64,000 nucleotides of DNA, taken from positions 125,772,561 to 125,836,560 of the forward strand of contig NC_035448.2 of assembly GCF_002127325.2 (NCBI RefSeq). The letters are read 5' to 3'. The DNA comes from Helianthus annuus (taxonomy: Eukaryota > Streptophyta > Magnoliopsida > Asterales > Asteraceae). Shown one piece after another: positions 43,628-56,036 of this stretch. Each line of letters starts with the position of its first letter. Position 1 is the first letter of the stretch. The notes under the pieces were generated by a model. The model made no database searches, had not been told where the DNA came from, and saw only the letters and a program-made list of their open reading frames with translations. Made by a program: the position numbers and the translations under genes.

Positions 43628-45504
43628 CTTTCGACCCTATATCTCCAACCACACTTATACAAAAGTGCCTCATTAACTTCTTTAAGTATATTAATACCCA
43701 ACCCCCCATTTCCTTGGGCCAATGACCCAATCCCAAGCCACACAGTTCATTTTGATGTGTTCGCTAGAGCCCGCCCAAAAAAATTTCTCATCTTAGCTTC
43801 GAGAATCTTAATAATACCGATCGGGGCTTTGAATAAAGAAAAGTAATATATAGGGAGGCTCTCCAACACCGCATTTATCAACGTAAATCTCCCGCAGTAG
43901 ACAAAGTTTTAGCTTTCCAAACCGATAATCTTTTATCAAAAATCCCAACAACTGGGTCCCAATTGCTGCTTCTATTCATATTAGCTCCCACCATGATTCC
44001 CAAGTAAGAAAGCGGAATATTATCAATATTACACCCAAAAACTTTAACCATATCTTTAACTTCCTCATTATCCACACCCATCCCATATAAGTTTGATTTG
44101 TGAAGGTCCATTTTAAGACCCGAGCACAAGTAAAAAATTCTGAGACATCTAGCCACGTTCGTTACTACCCCTCTCCCAATCCCCCAAGACTAGAGCATCG
44201 TCAGCATAAAAATGGTGGGACACAACCGAACCGTTATTAGGCGTTTGAATGCCTTTGATAAAACCTTCGCGCCCCACTTTGCATAAAATGTTAGACAGAG
44301 CTTCCATAACCAATAGGAACAGAAACGGGGACAAAGGATCTCCCTGTCTGATCCCTTTGGAACAACTAAATTCAAAAGTAGGAGATCCATTCACTAGTAC
44401 CGTGGATCTAGCAATACCCCTTCCACCCATTTACACCGAATATTTGGGAAACCCATCTGCCCCATGATATCCAGTTCCCAACTGACATTGTCATGAGCCT
44501 TTTCAAAATCAATTTTTAATCGAAAAGCCTTTTTTTAACTTTTTTAATCCAAGAAATAAGTTCATTTACCATCAAAGGACTGTCAAGAATGTACCTACCT
44601 TTAAGAAATGTCGTTTGATTTTCCGAAATTATCGAACCTATGACCTTTTTGATACGGTTAGCAAGAACCATAGAAATAGTTTTACTAATTACCCCAATAA
44701 GGTTGATCGGACGATAATCTCTCATCCCCACCGGATCCTTGTTTTTAGGAATAAGTGTTATAAAATAAGTGCTGCATCCTTTCACAATGGAGCCTTTGTT
44801 GTAAAAATCTTCGAGCAGGTTATAAAAATCAAGTTCGAATAAATTCCAGTACCTCTTTATGAAGTTGAAGTTGAAATCGTCTGGTCCAGGAGCTTTGTCG
44901 GCCCCACACTCGAACACCGCTTTCTTTATCTCCTCTCTCTCAAAAGGAGTAGACAGGTAAGTTGCGTTCTCCTTTGAAAGTCTCTTGATATTATTGCAAA
45001 AAAGCTTTGGTCTGTTTTTGGATTTTTCCTTGAAGGCCGGCTTGAAGAAGCCCATAATCTCTTTTCAACTAAAGACGGTTTAGTCGTCCAAACCTCGTTA
45101 ATCATGAGACCTGGGATATTGTTCGAAGCCCGTCTACTATTAATGTACCCGTGAAAGAAAGTTGTGTTTTCATCTCCGTCTAAATCCCATTTAATTCTGG
45201 CCCTTTGTTTGATATCTTTATTTTTGAATTCTTCCAATTCCTTAAGATTATTTATACATTCCACTTTGATCCATTCTTCCTCTTCAGATAAATTTCTAAC
45301 TTCCGCCCACTCGTCTATTTTGTCAAGTTCCTCTTTTAAGACCCTCTCTTTTTTCCCTTCCTTAGCTAGAACCTCCTTTTTCCATATTTTAATACTCTCC
45401 CTAATCTTTTTAAAATTTTCCATTAAGCGTACATCTGATTTTCCAACTCCCAAAAAACTTTCTGTCGCCTTTTTAACCACTTCATCAAGATCCTTACGTT
45501 CCAA
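43628..45504 (-). pseudogene. LINE ORF2: reverse transcriptase part
   Basis: The reverse transcriptase used for target-primed insertion. Readable blocks in order: a charged linker (45504-45100), KAPGPDDFNFNFIKRYW, YRPINLIGVISKTISMVLANRIKKV, ISENQTTFLKGRYILD, then after a frameshift GIRQGDPLSPFLFLLVMEALS and the catalytic HFYADDALVLGDW (about 44175-44215). The thumb-like GLKMDLHKSNLYG and LSYLGIMVGANMN follow. The zf-RVT-like region after that (to 43628) is broken by stops. At least three frameshifts interrupt the frame. The motif set matches plant L1-type LINEs. Confidence 0.9.
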
Positions 45505-46247
45505 CCAGGAGTTAAAAAATCTAAAAGGTTTTGCCCCAAAATTTTTGTTCGAACAACTCAGAACGATAGGGTAGTGATCTGAATGGGCTCAAGGTAACGT
45601 CCTCAAACAAGCCGAAGGCCACTCTGAAAAAAAATTCTGACAGACTAAAAATCCATCTATCTTGCTTTGTTTGTTACCGTTATCATTATGAAAGGTAAAC
45701 TTCCTTCCTTTCATCTCGTATTCCCTCAACTCATTATTAATAATGAAATTATTAAAATATGAAGCACAGGTTTTGTTAAACTAAGAGTTCCTTCTTTCTT
45801 CCAAGCAATGCACCGCATTAAAGTCCCCCAAAATCACCCACCACCCCGAAAAATTCCACAACATCCCCCCTATGTCATCCCACAAAGATTTGTTTTGGGT
45901 AACTTTTTGGGGAGCGTAAACATTAGTAACATTAATAGCTTTATTGCTCCCCTTCAAAGTCCCTAAAGTCAAGAGAAAATTAAGGTGTTTAATAGAATCG
46001 TGTACCTTGAAAATATTAGGGTCCCAGCTGATAACCCCTCCCGATCTCCCAGCTGCAGGCACGTGATCCATCTCAAATTTGCTAGCTCCCCAGAATTTCT
46101 CGAATTAGATACCTGAAATGTCGTTAAACTGAATTTCTTGTAACGCAATAAAATCAATCCCATTTTCTTTTTTATATTATTTACCCATCTCGCTTTGTTT
46201 TTGCCCCCCTCTCCTAACCCTCTAATGTTCAGGGTAAGAAAATTCAT
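45505..46247 (-). pseudogene. LINE ORF2: AP-type endonuclease
   Basis: Starts MNFLTLNIRGLGEGGKNKA at 46247, the canonical beginning of the plant LINE endonuclease. A frameshifted middle follows, then DHVPAAGRSGGVISWDP and VTNVYAPQ, and GWWVILGDFNAV, in which GDFN is the conserved catalytic block. This enzyme nicks the target DNA. A stop at 45781 and further stops make it inactive. Confidence 0.88.
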
Positions 46248-46740
46248 CTAAATTTTTTTTGAATTCCTTCTTCCCTTATCGCTTCCTTGATCAAATGCTC
46301 GTGTTGTTGAAGATCTACACCCACCATACCCCCCAATTTGGTTGTAAGATGCATCTCTAGATTAACTATGTCATTCTCCTCATTGGACTGCCCATTAACT
46401 TCTTCCATCGAACTACTATTTCTGCCCCCCTCCCCTCAAAAGATACTCCTCTAATTTCATCTGTCTAGTTCTGAACATTCTCCGCAATTCCATCATACCC
46501 CAGGTTATTTGCGTTTATGTCATCTGCTCTTCTGATGAATCACTTTCCTCCTGAATACCTATAATTTATTTAAGTCGAACGGGTCATTTTGTCTCATCCT
46601 CTTCTTTGTCCTTGCCACTGTACTTACTTCCTCTACTATATTTGTGCTATTTTTGGGCTTTCTATTAACTTTGACTCCTATACTAGGCCTACTGTTCAAG
46701 AGAATAACATTAAAACCCATGTAATTCAGCCCAATACCAA
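46248..46740 (-). other. LINE region between ORF1 and ORF2
   Basis: About 490 bp with no convincing long frame. It probably comprises the degraded C-terminus of ORF1 and the inter-ORF spacer. Confidence 0.6.
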
Positions 46741-48141
46741 TTAAGTTTTCCGAATAAAATAATCCACCACTCCCAACATTTTCCTTTTATTAATAGTTGA
46801 TTCATAAAACCTAGGAAATTTGCCATACGCCGCCCCCTTTTCTTGCCCAATCCCCTCTTCTTCCCCATAGATACCTTCGCTATTCCCATCAACATTAAAA
46901 CCACTCAACCGTTCGGTTTCTATACCGTTACACGCTGATTCCGAGGCAACCCTGCCGGCCGCCAGGATATCAAACGACTGTTCGTTTCCACCGTCATCCC
47001 TCGTAAACTCCAGTGTAACGTTCGCCGCTCCGAAATTTTCCTTTTCCGGTTGATCTCCGCCAAAAAAACTCCATCTGAACGTTCCTTCGATCCCTCCAAA
47101 GAGCCTGAATAAACATGTTTCACATTTTTTTTTTACTTTTTCCGAAGCTCCACTGCCAACGTTTTTATCCTTACCCATCCCCATACCATTATATTCCAAA
47201 TCTGACTGATTTATGGTGATATTAATATCTGGTACAGACACTTCGTCTTTTTCCGCTAATCTCTCCTGGTTCTCGATCCATTCTCCTTTTTCTTCTTTGA
47301 CCCAGACCCTGAATCGCTTGCCTTTTTCAACAACAGTCACCACTTCTTCTATCCTTTTCACCAAGTCAGTCAACACGCATACACTATCCAAAGGCAAAAA
47401 ATTATCCTCCGGTTATCGTTGAGAAGCGTGGATAACTTTACCGAAGCATCTTCCCACCGAATCGAAGGTCTCATTACAAGATAGATGCAGCGGGACCCCA
47501 TGAATGTTCAGCTACACAATTCTCTCGAATGCGACCGATTGACTTTTCCACATATCCACATTGGAGAACCATCCGAAGCCTAGTGCCTCTGATCTGAAAC
47601 AATCAGCTTCCTCATTTGATTTGAAAACCACCAGAACACACAAGCCCCCCAGGTACTTGATAGTCGAGTCTCCGAAATATGCTTCTTTAAGAAGAATATC
47701 CAGTTTTCTGATCGTCTATAAGTCTTTCGTCTTTCCGATTATAGCCTTCCCATGTAGCTCAATGTAAGCTTTGGCGAATTCTGAGACGACACCTCTTTTG
47801 TGGATGTAATATGTTGCTTATTACCAGACATCATGCTGGCATAGGACTTGCTGCTGGACACAAATGAATAAATCTCACCCCATGATCTTTGTATACATTT
47901 TTGTAGCCTCCGTGTACGTTGCTATTAAGCATCTTGTTTTTGCCCTTTGTATCTTGATTGTTTGTCACTTCTTCATTTTCCATAGAAAATTTCGCTATGT
48001 TAATAAATAGTTTATAGTTGCCCATCCACACATTCTGCATCGATCTTTCCAGAACCGCCATTTCCTTCACCCCTGTAAAGCTAACGAAACCAAAATGAAA
48101 ATTGTGTTTGTCCCTTTTCTTTGCCACATACACTCCTTTGA
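46741..48141 (-). pseudogene. LINE ORF1: RRM and DUF4283-like RNA-binding protein
   Basis: Nearest the 5' end, 48133-47831 encodes the C-terminal half of an RRM: an RNP1-like FHFGFVSF followed by a helix and strand (MGNYKLFINIAKF). The N-terminal RRM half is cut off by element E at 48141. A DUF4283-like region follows in several frames (GGLCVLVVFKS, GFGWFSNVDMWK, LNIHGVPLHLSCNETF, VGRCFGKVIHA; about 47400-47700). The final 47397-46741 frame is charged and acidic. In plant L1 elements such proteins bind element RNA. Several stops are present. Confidence 0.82.
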
Positions 48142-50750
48142 TGTCACACCCCGATTTCCACGTGTCACCGGTGGGCCCGGTGGGGGAGTATCATGACGTG
48201 GTTGGCAACATAATAGTCAAACGACACAATATTTAATATGCACAGCGGAAGCAATTTAAAAGATTTAACACAACCGAATTTAATTTATTTTAATATCAAG
48301 TGTCACAACGTTCGATTGTTTATCCACAAACGGATCGAAATAAAATATGAGACAATAGTTCAACAGACTTCAGGCATCTTAAGCTTGCGAGACTTCTAAT
48401 GATGCTAAGGAGAAATCCCAGCCAATTTCGCTTAGTACCTGCATTTAATCTTTTTGGGAAAATACATCAGTTTACACTGGTAAATACATTCAACTGACTC
48501 ATTTTGGAAAAATGATTGAAAATTTGTTTGGATGCACGAGGCATAAACATTATATTTAACTTGGGAGAATTATTTAATATTATAATCTTGTGAATGAATT
48601 ACATGTTACTTGTGCGTTCAGTAGCCCGGATCTTGTCCGGGTTAAAGATCAATAGACACACCACATCATAGAGTTATACACTGACAGGTGTACGCCTACA
48701 CCCCGTGCTCAGGTCGTGGCCATCTCGTAAGATGATGCCAAGGATATCCGGGACATGGTCATTAACCCCCCAAAGACTTTAAGTAATCAAGACTGTTTAA
48801 ACGAGCCGATCAAATTATTCAACTACCCACTTAACTGTGGAGATTCGATGCTCGATCAAGCGGTGCGCTATATACCATAACCCAAGCCCGTATAGGGAAA
48901 ATAAGTTAAAAGTATTTACCTGAGCAATGTATAAATCACAATAAGCAAACGCAAGTAGCTTTTACTGGTCCTCCTTATCTAGAACGAAGGTTTATAATAA
49001 CCTTTTAGAATCCTAACAGGTCTTTAATTAAGCTTACGCTTAGACCGGCTAGTTTCGAGGATACGGTTCGTACGACGATTAAGCGAAGACCGGATAGAAT
49101 GTGATTTAGACCCGACAAATTCGGAGACTTGTTTAATATGGGTTTATTACTCACATTCTGGAATTTGAGATAAAACCGTTAAGGTTTAACCCGTTCAGGC
49201 TAGTTTATGTAAACTAGCTACGTAAACCGAACCGAACGCGTAATAAGCGTAACAGGTATTCATGAGAGCTATTTACAGGTTTCCTAAGTTAATTGTGCCT
49301 CAAATATGTTGTGACATCAGTAAGATGCCTTTCATTATGCCCGAAACGTGTTTAGACACAAACTAGGCCCCGTAGGGGTAGTTTGGTCATTTTAAAGTTT
49401 ATAAGAGAGTTTAAATGTTTAACTGAGTTACAGGTATGATGTAATCAGAAAAAATACTTAGTTTACTGATTTGTAACAGTAAGGTATTTTAGATATGTGA
49501 AATTTATCAATTATAACCAAACTATGCCCCATAGGGGTATTTTGGTAATTTCACATAAGCCGGAAAGCTCAAAACTGAAGTCTGAGATAACCAACTTTTG
49601 CTTACAGTTAAAATGTTATAATTTGGCTAAAACATCAGTAGGTATCACCCTTGTATGTTCAAAAATAGTATTAGTACATACTATGCGCTAAAAACGCTAA
49701 ATAAGGCGATTAGGAGCCGTTTACGGTTTCAATACCTAAAGCTGATATTTTTATTATTCCAGAAGGTCTAAAATAATTTATTTATCATAACTAATCAGTA
49801 TCAAAAGGTTTGGGGTCGTTTTGATATGTAAAACTCATTTTATGGTCTGTAAGGGCAAAACCGACATTTACCGAATTAAGCCTACGACCATGAGTTATGC
49901 TCAGCCTAAAATTAATTAAAAATCTTTAAAATTCCCAAAATAATATATTACATCAGTGGGTAAAGATTTGGATGTCAAAAAGTTGGCTTAACTAGGCTAT
50001 ACGCTAATCACGCCATTTAATTAACATAAAGCTTTCATTTTGCGATAATGAGCATAACTCTTAATCTACAAATCAAACTGATGTCAAATTTTGCATACAA
50101 GTTTATATATTATTAAGTGAAGTTCCTACTCTTTTACATTTCCAAATTTCACGTTTTAAAGCGGAAAGGGCATAATGGTCAACATATGAGCAATTAACGG
50201 AATCATGCATATTAATTGGATAACTAATGATCCGAGGTGTATAATCACAGAGGGTTATACTAGCATGTAACCTGGTCCAAATAAAGCTCTAAGGCATTTC
50301 CAAAACATTCCATATCGGGTCAGAACTAATTACCAAGTTATATTAATGATAAAACAGGTTATAAGTGTTCTGCATTGTTAATCACGCACAAATCGCATTT
50401 TAAACTTTCTGTTGACTTTTTAATTATACGTTTGACCCGACTTTTGACCTAGTTAGAGTGGGAATCAGGGGGAACCCTTTTGAGGTTTTATTATCCACAT
50501 AAATACCTACCTAAAGGTACTTTTAATTCGAGATTTGACTGAGCCAATATTTATTATTCTCGAAGTCAAACCGTAATTACGACGGTTTGACTTTTAGCTA
50601 AATAACTAAGCTAAAATTAATTTAGAAAGGTTAAGGCAACTTACAAGGGTCTAATGGATGATTAGGAAGGCCTGGAGAGTGCTCTTGTGCTCCACACTTG
50701 ATCAGAAGGTTGCAGAGGAATGAATGATCAAAGTGTTGCACTTTGAGAGC

Positions 50751-50758
50751 CTTATATA
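50751..50758 (-). promoter_or_regulatory. TATA box of LTR E1
   Basis: TATATAAG on the element strand, about 670 bp from the LTR start. Identical boxes lie at 55375-55382 (E2) and 59990-59997 (E3). Confidence 0.65.
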
Positions 50759-50947
50759 GTGCACTAAGACACCACAATGTGTTGACAATTAAGTCTAGGA
50801 CTAACCACAACATTTCCACAGGTGTCCTACATGTTTAGGGGTTGTTTAGGGGTTGTTTAGGGGCAGAGAGGGATGAGAAATAACTGTTAAATTCGGTTTC
50901 ATGCGCTTAAAACAGGTAACAGCCGGTTTTCTGGTCGCTGGCACTTG

Positions 50948-50983
50948 CTTACGGACCGTAAGCCCTCCCTTATGGTCCGTAAG
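50948..50983. repeat. Double palindrome in LTR E1
   Basis: CTTACGGACCGTAAG, then CCCTCCC-like spacing, then a second arm pair (here one base altered to TTATGGTCCGTAAG). Both halves are intact in E2 (55561-55596) and E3 (60187-60222). It can form two small hairpins or one long cruciform. Confidence 0.85.
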
Positions 50984-51421
50984 CCTGTCATCAGGCACAA
51001 AGATTTGTTGTTCCTTGGTGTTTCAAAGGGGCAACCACTTGTTTCAAATTTGGGACATGTTTTATCAGATTGGGGCCTCTATAAAGTGCTTAATGCAGTA
51101 ACATACCCTACCATTTTGGTATGCTTGCTTGGATTCTTTATAAAAGTACCGAAAACTAAGGGTCACCGTAGGAATTTCTTCGTGGGAGCCCACCAATTGA
51201 TTCATGAATCTTTCATTGCTATAATTCGCTGAATTTGAACATATACTAGATGTTTTTAATATGTTTTGAGTCCTGGGATTTATAACGAAGTCGTTCAGAG
51301 GTGCAAAAGTTAACATGACGACACTTACCCATTTTTTTTAATAAATCCGAGTTTATAACGCTCTTCGTCTTACACGACACGTGTCGTTATTTTATTTAAC
51401 ACGAATTTTCGAGGTGTTACA

Positions 51422-51458
51422 TCCTCACCCCCTTAAAATAAATCTCGACCCGAGATTT
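51422..51458 (-). other. Polypurine tract and stem-loop adjoining LTR E1
   Basis: On the element strand AAATCTCG-GGT-CGAGATTT (51440-51458), followed by 18 nt containing AAGGGGGTGAGGA up to the LTR. The same arrangement occurs at E2 (56055-56073) and E3 (60679-60697). Confidence 0.92.
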
Positions 51459-52737
51459 ACTGAAATAAAAAAGGGTACTTTTCTTTCATGGTGGATTCAA
51501 CTTCCCACGTATACTCGGGACCTCTTCGGGCATCCCATTTGACCTTTACAATAGGTACATGCTTCCTACGAAGCTTCTTTACCTGTCAATCTTCAATCGA
51601 CAAAGGTTTTTCAACAAATTTCAAGCTCTCGTCTATATGCACATCTGTGTGTGGTATAACCAGTGATTCATCAGCGACGCACTTCTTCAGGTTGCAGAAG
51701 TGGAACACATTGTGAATTCCACTAAGCTCTTCAGGTAAGTTTAATTTATAGGCAACTGACCCGACACGTTCGATAACCTCGAGAGGTCCAATGTATCTCG
51801 GGCTTAGTTTGCCTTTCTTACCAAATCGCATCACTCCTTTCCAGGGTGATACTTTGAGCAACACTTTATCACCTATTTCGAAGTGAAAAGCCTTGCGCTT
51901 CGGATCTGCATAGCTCTTCTGCCTATCTCGGGCAGCTTTGAGACGGTCACGAATCTGGACAATTTTGTCCGTCGTTTCAAAGACTATCTCTGGTCCCGAT
52001 AATTGGACATCTCCAACTTCCGCCCAACAGATGGGTGATCTACACTTTCTACCGTATAATGCATCGAAGGGTGCAGCCTTAATGCTGGTATGGTAGCTAT
52101 TGTTGTAGGAGAATTCGATTAAGGGTAGGTTCTTATTCCAACTATCACCCAAATCGATCGCACATGCACGTAGCATGTCTTCCAATGTTTGAATAGTACA
52201 CTCACTCTGACCGTTAGTCTGAGGATGATAAGCCGTACTAAAATTTAAACGTGTGCCCAAGGATTGTTGGAAACTTTTCCAAAAATGCGATGTGTATCTA
52301 GATACAGGTATAGATACAGGTATGCCATGCAAGGCTACAATCTTATCAACGTACAGCTGGGCTAACATATCGGAGCTATAAGTCTCTTTGATGGGTAAGA
52401 AATGTGCTGACTTAGTCAGTCTATCCACTATAACCCATATTGTATCATTTCCTCGTCTTGGGTAACTTGGTAATAAAATCCATAGTTACACATTCCCACT
52501 TCCACTCGGGAAGTTCGGGCTGTTGTAGCAAGCCTGACGGCTTTTGATGCTCAGCTTTGACTTGCGCACAAGTCAAGCATTTGGCTACATGGGCGGCTAC
52601 AGACTTTTTCAAGCCTATCCACCAATAATTTGCCTTTAGATCCTGGTACATCTTATCAGCTCCAGGATGAATGGAGTACTTGGAATTGTGGGCTTCCTGG
52701 ACGATAACATCACGAAGTCCTCCGTGGACTGGAACCC
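51422..52737 (-). pseudogene. int: Integrase/chromodomain fragment of array unit 1, family E
   Basis: Starts at the codon for W in [10 protein letters not shown], directly fused to LTR sequence at 52738. It has [12 protein letters not shown] and AKCLTCAQV (HHCC), then [12 protein letters not shown] and a frameshift near 52430-52445. The segment from 52428 follows. At the second catalytic Asp position it reads [12 protein letters not shown]: a 12-bp duplication (52301-52324) stands where SDRD should be. [13 protein letters not shown] retains Glu. A TGA at 51586-51588 precedes the chromodomain-like tail. It ends at the stem-loop (51440-51458) before LTR E1. Confidence 0.9.
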
Positions 52738-55700
52738 ATAGTCAAACGACAGAATATTTAATATGCACAGCGGAAGCAATTTAAAAGATGTAACACAAAC
52801 GAATTTAATTATTGTAATATCAAGTGTCACAATGTTCGATTGTTTATCCACAGACGGATCGAAATAAAATATGAGACAATAGTTCAACAGACTTCAGGCA
52901 TCTTAAGCTTGCGAGACTTCTAATGATGCTAAGGAGAAATCCCAGCCAATTTCGCTTAGTACCTGCATTTAATCTTTTTGGGAAAATACGTCAGTTTACA
53001 CTGGTAAATACATTCAACTGACTCATTTTGGAAAAATGATTGAAAATTTGTTTGGATGCACGAGGCATAAACATTTTATTTAACTTGGGAGAATTATTTA
53101 ATATTATAATCTTGTGAACGAATTACATGTTACTTGTGCGTTCAGTAGCCCGGATCTTGTCCGGGTTAAAGATCAATAGACACACCATATCATAGAGTTA
53201 TACACTGACAGGTGTACGCCTACACCCCGTGCTCAGGTCGTGGCCATCTCGTAAGATGATGCCAAGGATATCCGGGACATGGTCATTAACCCCCCAAAGA
53301 CTTTAAGTAATCAAGACTGTTTAAACGAGCCGATCAAATTATTCAACTACCCACTTAACTGTGGAGATTCGATGCTCGATCAAGCGGTACGCTATATACC
53401 ATAACCCAAGCCCGTATAGGGAAAATAAGTTAACAGTATTTACCTGAGCAATGTATAAATCACAATAAGCAAACGCAAGTAGCTTTTACTGGTCCTCCTT
53501 AGCTGGAACGAAGGTTTCTAATAACCTATTAGAATCCTAACAGGTCTTTAATTAAGCTTACGCTTAGACCGGCTAGTTTCGAGGATACGGTTCGTACGCA
53601 CGATTAAGCGAAGACCGGATAGAATGTGATTTAGACCCGACAAATTCAGAGACTTGTTTAATATGGGTTTATTACTCACATTCTGGAATTTGAGATAAAA
53701 CCGTTAAGGTTTAACCCGTTCAGGCTAGTTTATGTAAACTAGCTACGTAAACCGAACCGAACGCGTAATAAGCGTAACGGGTATTCATGAGAGCTATTTA
53801 CAGGTTTCCTAAGTTAATTGTGCCTCAAATATGTTGTGACATCAGTAAGATGCCTTTCATTATGCCCGAAACGTGTTTAGACACAAACTAGGCCCCGTAG
53901 GGGTAGTTTGGTCATTTTAAAGTTTATAAGAGAGTTTAAATGTTTAACTGAGTTACAGGTATGATGTAATCAGCAAAAATACTTAGTTTACTGATTTAGA
54001 ACAGTAAGGTATTTTAGATATGTGAAATTTATCAATTATAACCAAACTATGCCCCATAGGGGTATTTTGGTAATTTCACATAAGCCGGAAAGCTCAAAAC
54101 TGAAGTCTGAGATAACCAACTTTTGCTTACTGTTAGAATATTATAATTTGGCTAAAACATCAGTAGGTATCACCCGTGTATGTTCAAAAATAGTATTAGT
54201 ACATACTATGCGCTAAAAACGCTAAATAAGGCGATTAGGAGCCGTTTACGGTTTCAATACCTAAAGCTGATATTTTTATTATTCCAGAAGGTCTAAAATA
54301 ATTTATTTATCATACTAATCAGCATCAAAAGGTTTGGGGTCGTTTTGATATGTAAAACTCATTTTATGGCCTGTAAGGGCAAAACCGACATTTACCGAAT
54401 TAAGCCTACGACCATGAGTTATGCTCAGCCTAAAATTAATTAAAAATCTTTAAAATTCCCAAAATAATATATTACATCAGTGGGTAAAGATTTGGATGTC
54501 AAAAAGTAGACTTAACTAGGCTATACGCTAATCACGCCATTTAATTAACATAAAGCTTTCATTTTGCGATAATGAGCATAACTCTTAATCTACAAATCAA
54601 ACTGATGTCAAATTTTTCATACAAGTTTATATATTAGTAAGTGAAGTTTCTACTCTTTTACATTTCCAAATTTCACGTTTTAAAGCGGAAAGGGCATAAT
54701 GGTCAACATATGAGCAATTAACGGAATCATGCATATTAATTGGATAACTAATGATCCGAGGTGTATAATGACAGAGGGTTATACTAGCATGTAACCTGGT
54801 CCAAATAAAGCTCTAAGGCATTTCCAAAACATTCCATAACGGGTCAGAACTGAAAGTCGAAGTATAAGTCAAACTGTGCGACTTTCGGTTCCGAACCGGG
54901 TCTAAACAGGAAATTGTCGGGTTGAATATGTTTAGACACATCCTTACACTAATTACCAAGTTATATTAATGATAAAAACAGGTTATAAGTGTTCTGCATT
55001 GTTAATCACGCATAAATCGCATTTTAAACTTTCTGTTGACTTTTTAATTATACGTTTGACCCGACTTTTGACCTAGTTAGAGTGGGAATCAGGGGGAACC
55101 CTTTTGAGGTTTTATTATCCACATAAATACCTACCTAAAGGTACTTTTAATTCGAGATTTGACTGAGCCAATATTTATTAATCTCGAAGTCAAACCGTAA
55201 TTACGACGGTTTGACTTTTAGCTAAATAACTAAGCTAAAATTAATTTAGAAAGGTTAAGGCAACTTACAAGGGTCTAATGGATGATTAGGAAGGCCTGGA
55301 GAGTGCTCTTGTGCTCCACACTTGATCAGAAGGTTGCTGAGGAATGAATGATCAAAGTGTTGCACTTTGAGAGCCTTATATAGTGCACTAAGACACCACA
55401 ATGTGTTGACAATTAAGTCTAGGACTAACCACAACATTTCCACAGGTGTCCTACATGTTTAGGGGTTGTTTAGGGGCCAAGAGGGGTGAGAAATAACTGT
55501 TAAATTCGGTTTCATGCGCTTAAAACAGGTAACAGCCGGTTTTCTGGTCGCTGGCACTTGCTTACGGACCGTAAGCCCTCCCTTACGGTCCGTAAGCCTG
55601 TCATCAGGCACAAAGATTTGTTGTTCCTTGGTGTTTCAAAGGGGAAACCACTTGTTTCAAATTTGGGACATGTTTTATCAGATTGGGGCCTCTATAAGGT

Positions 55701-56036
55701 GCTTAATACAGTAACATACCCTACCATTTTGGTATGCTTGCTTGGATTCTTTATAAAAGTACCGAAAACTAAGGGTCACCGTAGGAATTTCTTCGTAGGA
55801 GCCCACCAATTGATTCATGAATCTTTCATTGCTATAATTCGCTGAATTTGAACATATACTAGATGTTTTTAATATGTTTTGAGTCCTGGGATTTATAACG
55901 AAGTCGTTCAGAGGTGCAAAAGTTAACATGACGACACTTACCCATTTTTTTTTTAATAAATCCGAGTTTATAACGCTCTTCGTCTTACACGACACGTGTC
56001 GTTATTTTATTTAACACGAATTTTCGAGGTGTTACA
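52738..56036 (-). repeat. LTR E2 of family E, lacking its terminal 71 bp
   Basis: Colinear with E1 from E1 position 48213 onward. At 52738-52740 LTR and integrase fragment share ATA, a 3-bp microhomology, and the first 71 bp of the LTR (plus-strand sense) are missing. It contains the roughly 104 bp absent from E1 (about 54847-54950). Confidence 0.9.

Larger units (their letters stand above)
43628..48141 (-). mobile_element. LINE (plant L1-like), minus strand, interrupted at both ends
   Basis: A non-LTR retrotransposon fragment. Element-sense order is ORF1 (RRM plus DUF4283-like), then ORF2 with an APE-type endonuclease and an RT with YADD. The left edge at 43628 is where the A array inserted (ORF2 C-terminus lost). 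The right edge at 48141 is where the E array inserted (ORF1 N-terminus lost). Many stops and frameshifts make it the oldest element here. Its remaining halves should lie outside this window on both sides. Confidence 0.9.
48142..51421 (-). repeat. LTR E1 of family E (complete)
   Basis: 3280 bp, TGTCACACCCCG...GAGGTGTTACA on the plus strand. Non-coding; short frames inside it are chance. Relative to E2 and E3 it lacks about 104 bp near 50325, with an ACT repeat at the breakpoint. The element-strand TATA box is the complement of 50751-50758. A palindrome pair lies at 50948-50983. Being complete at 48142, it marks the outer edge of the array against the LINE. Confidence 0.92.

Noticed and set aside
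49497..51316. Several 60-100 codon frames repeated in LTRs E1, E2 and E3
   Set aside because: They recur only because the LTR is repeated; both strands give similar frames and none shows protein features.
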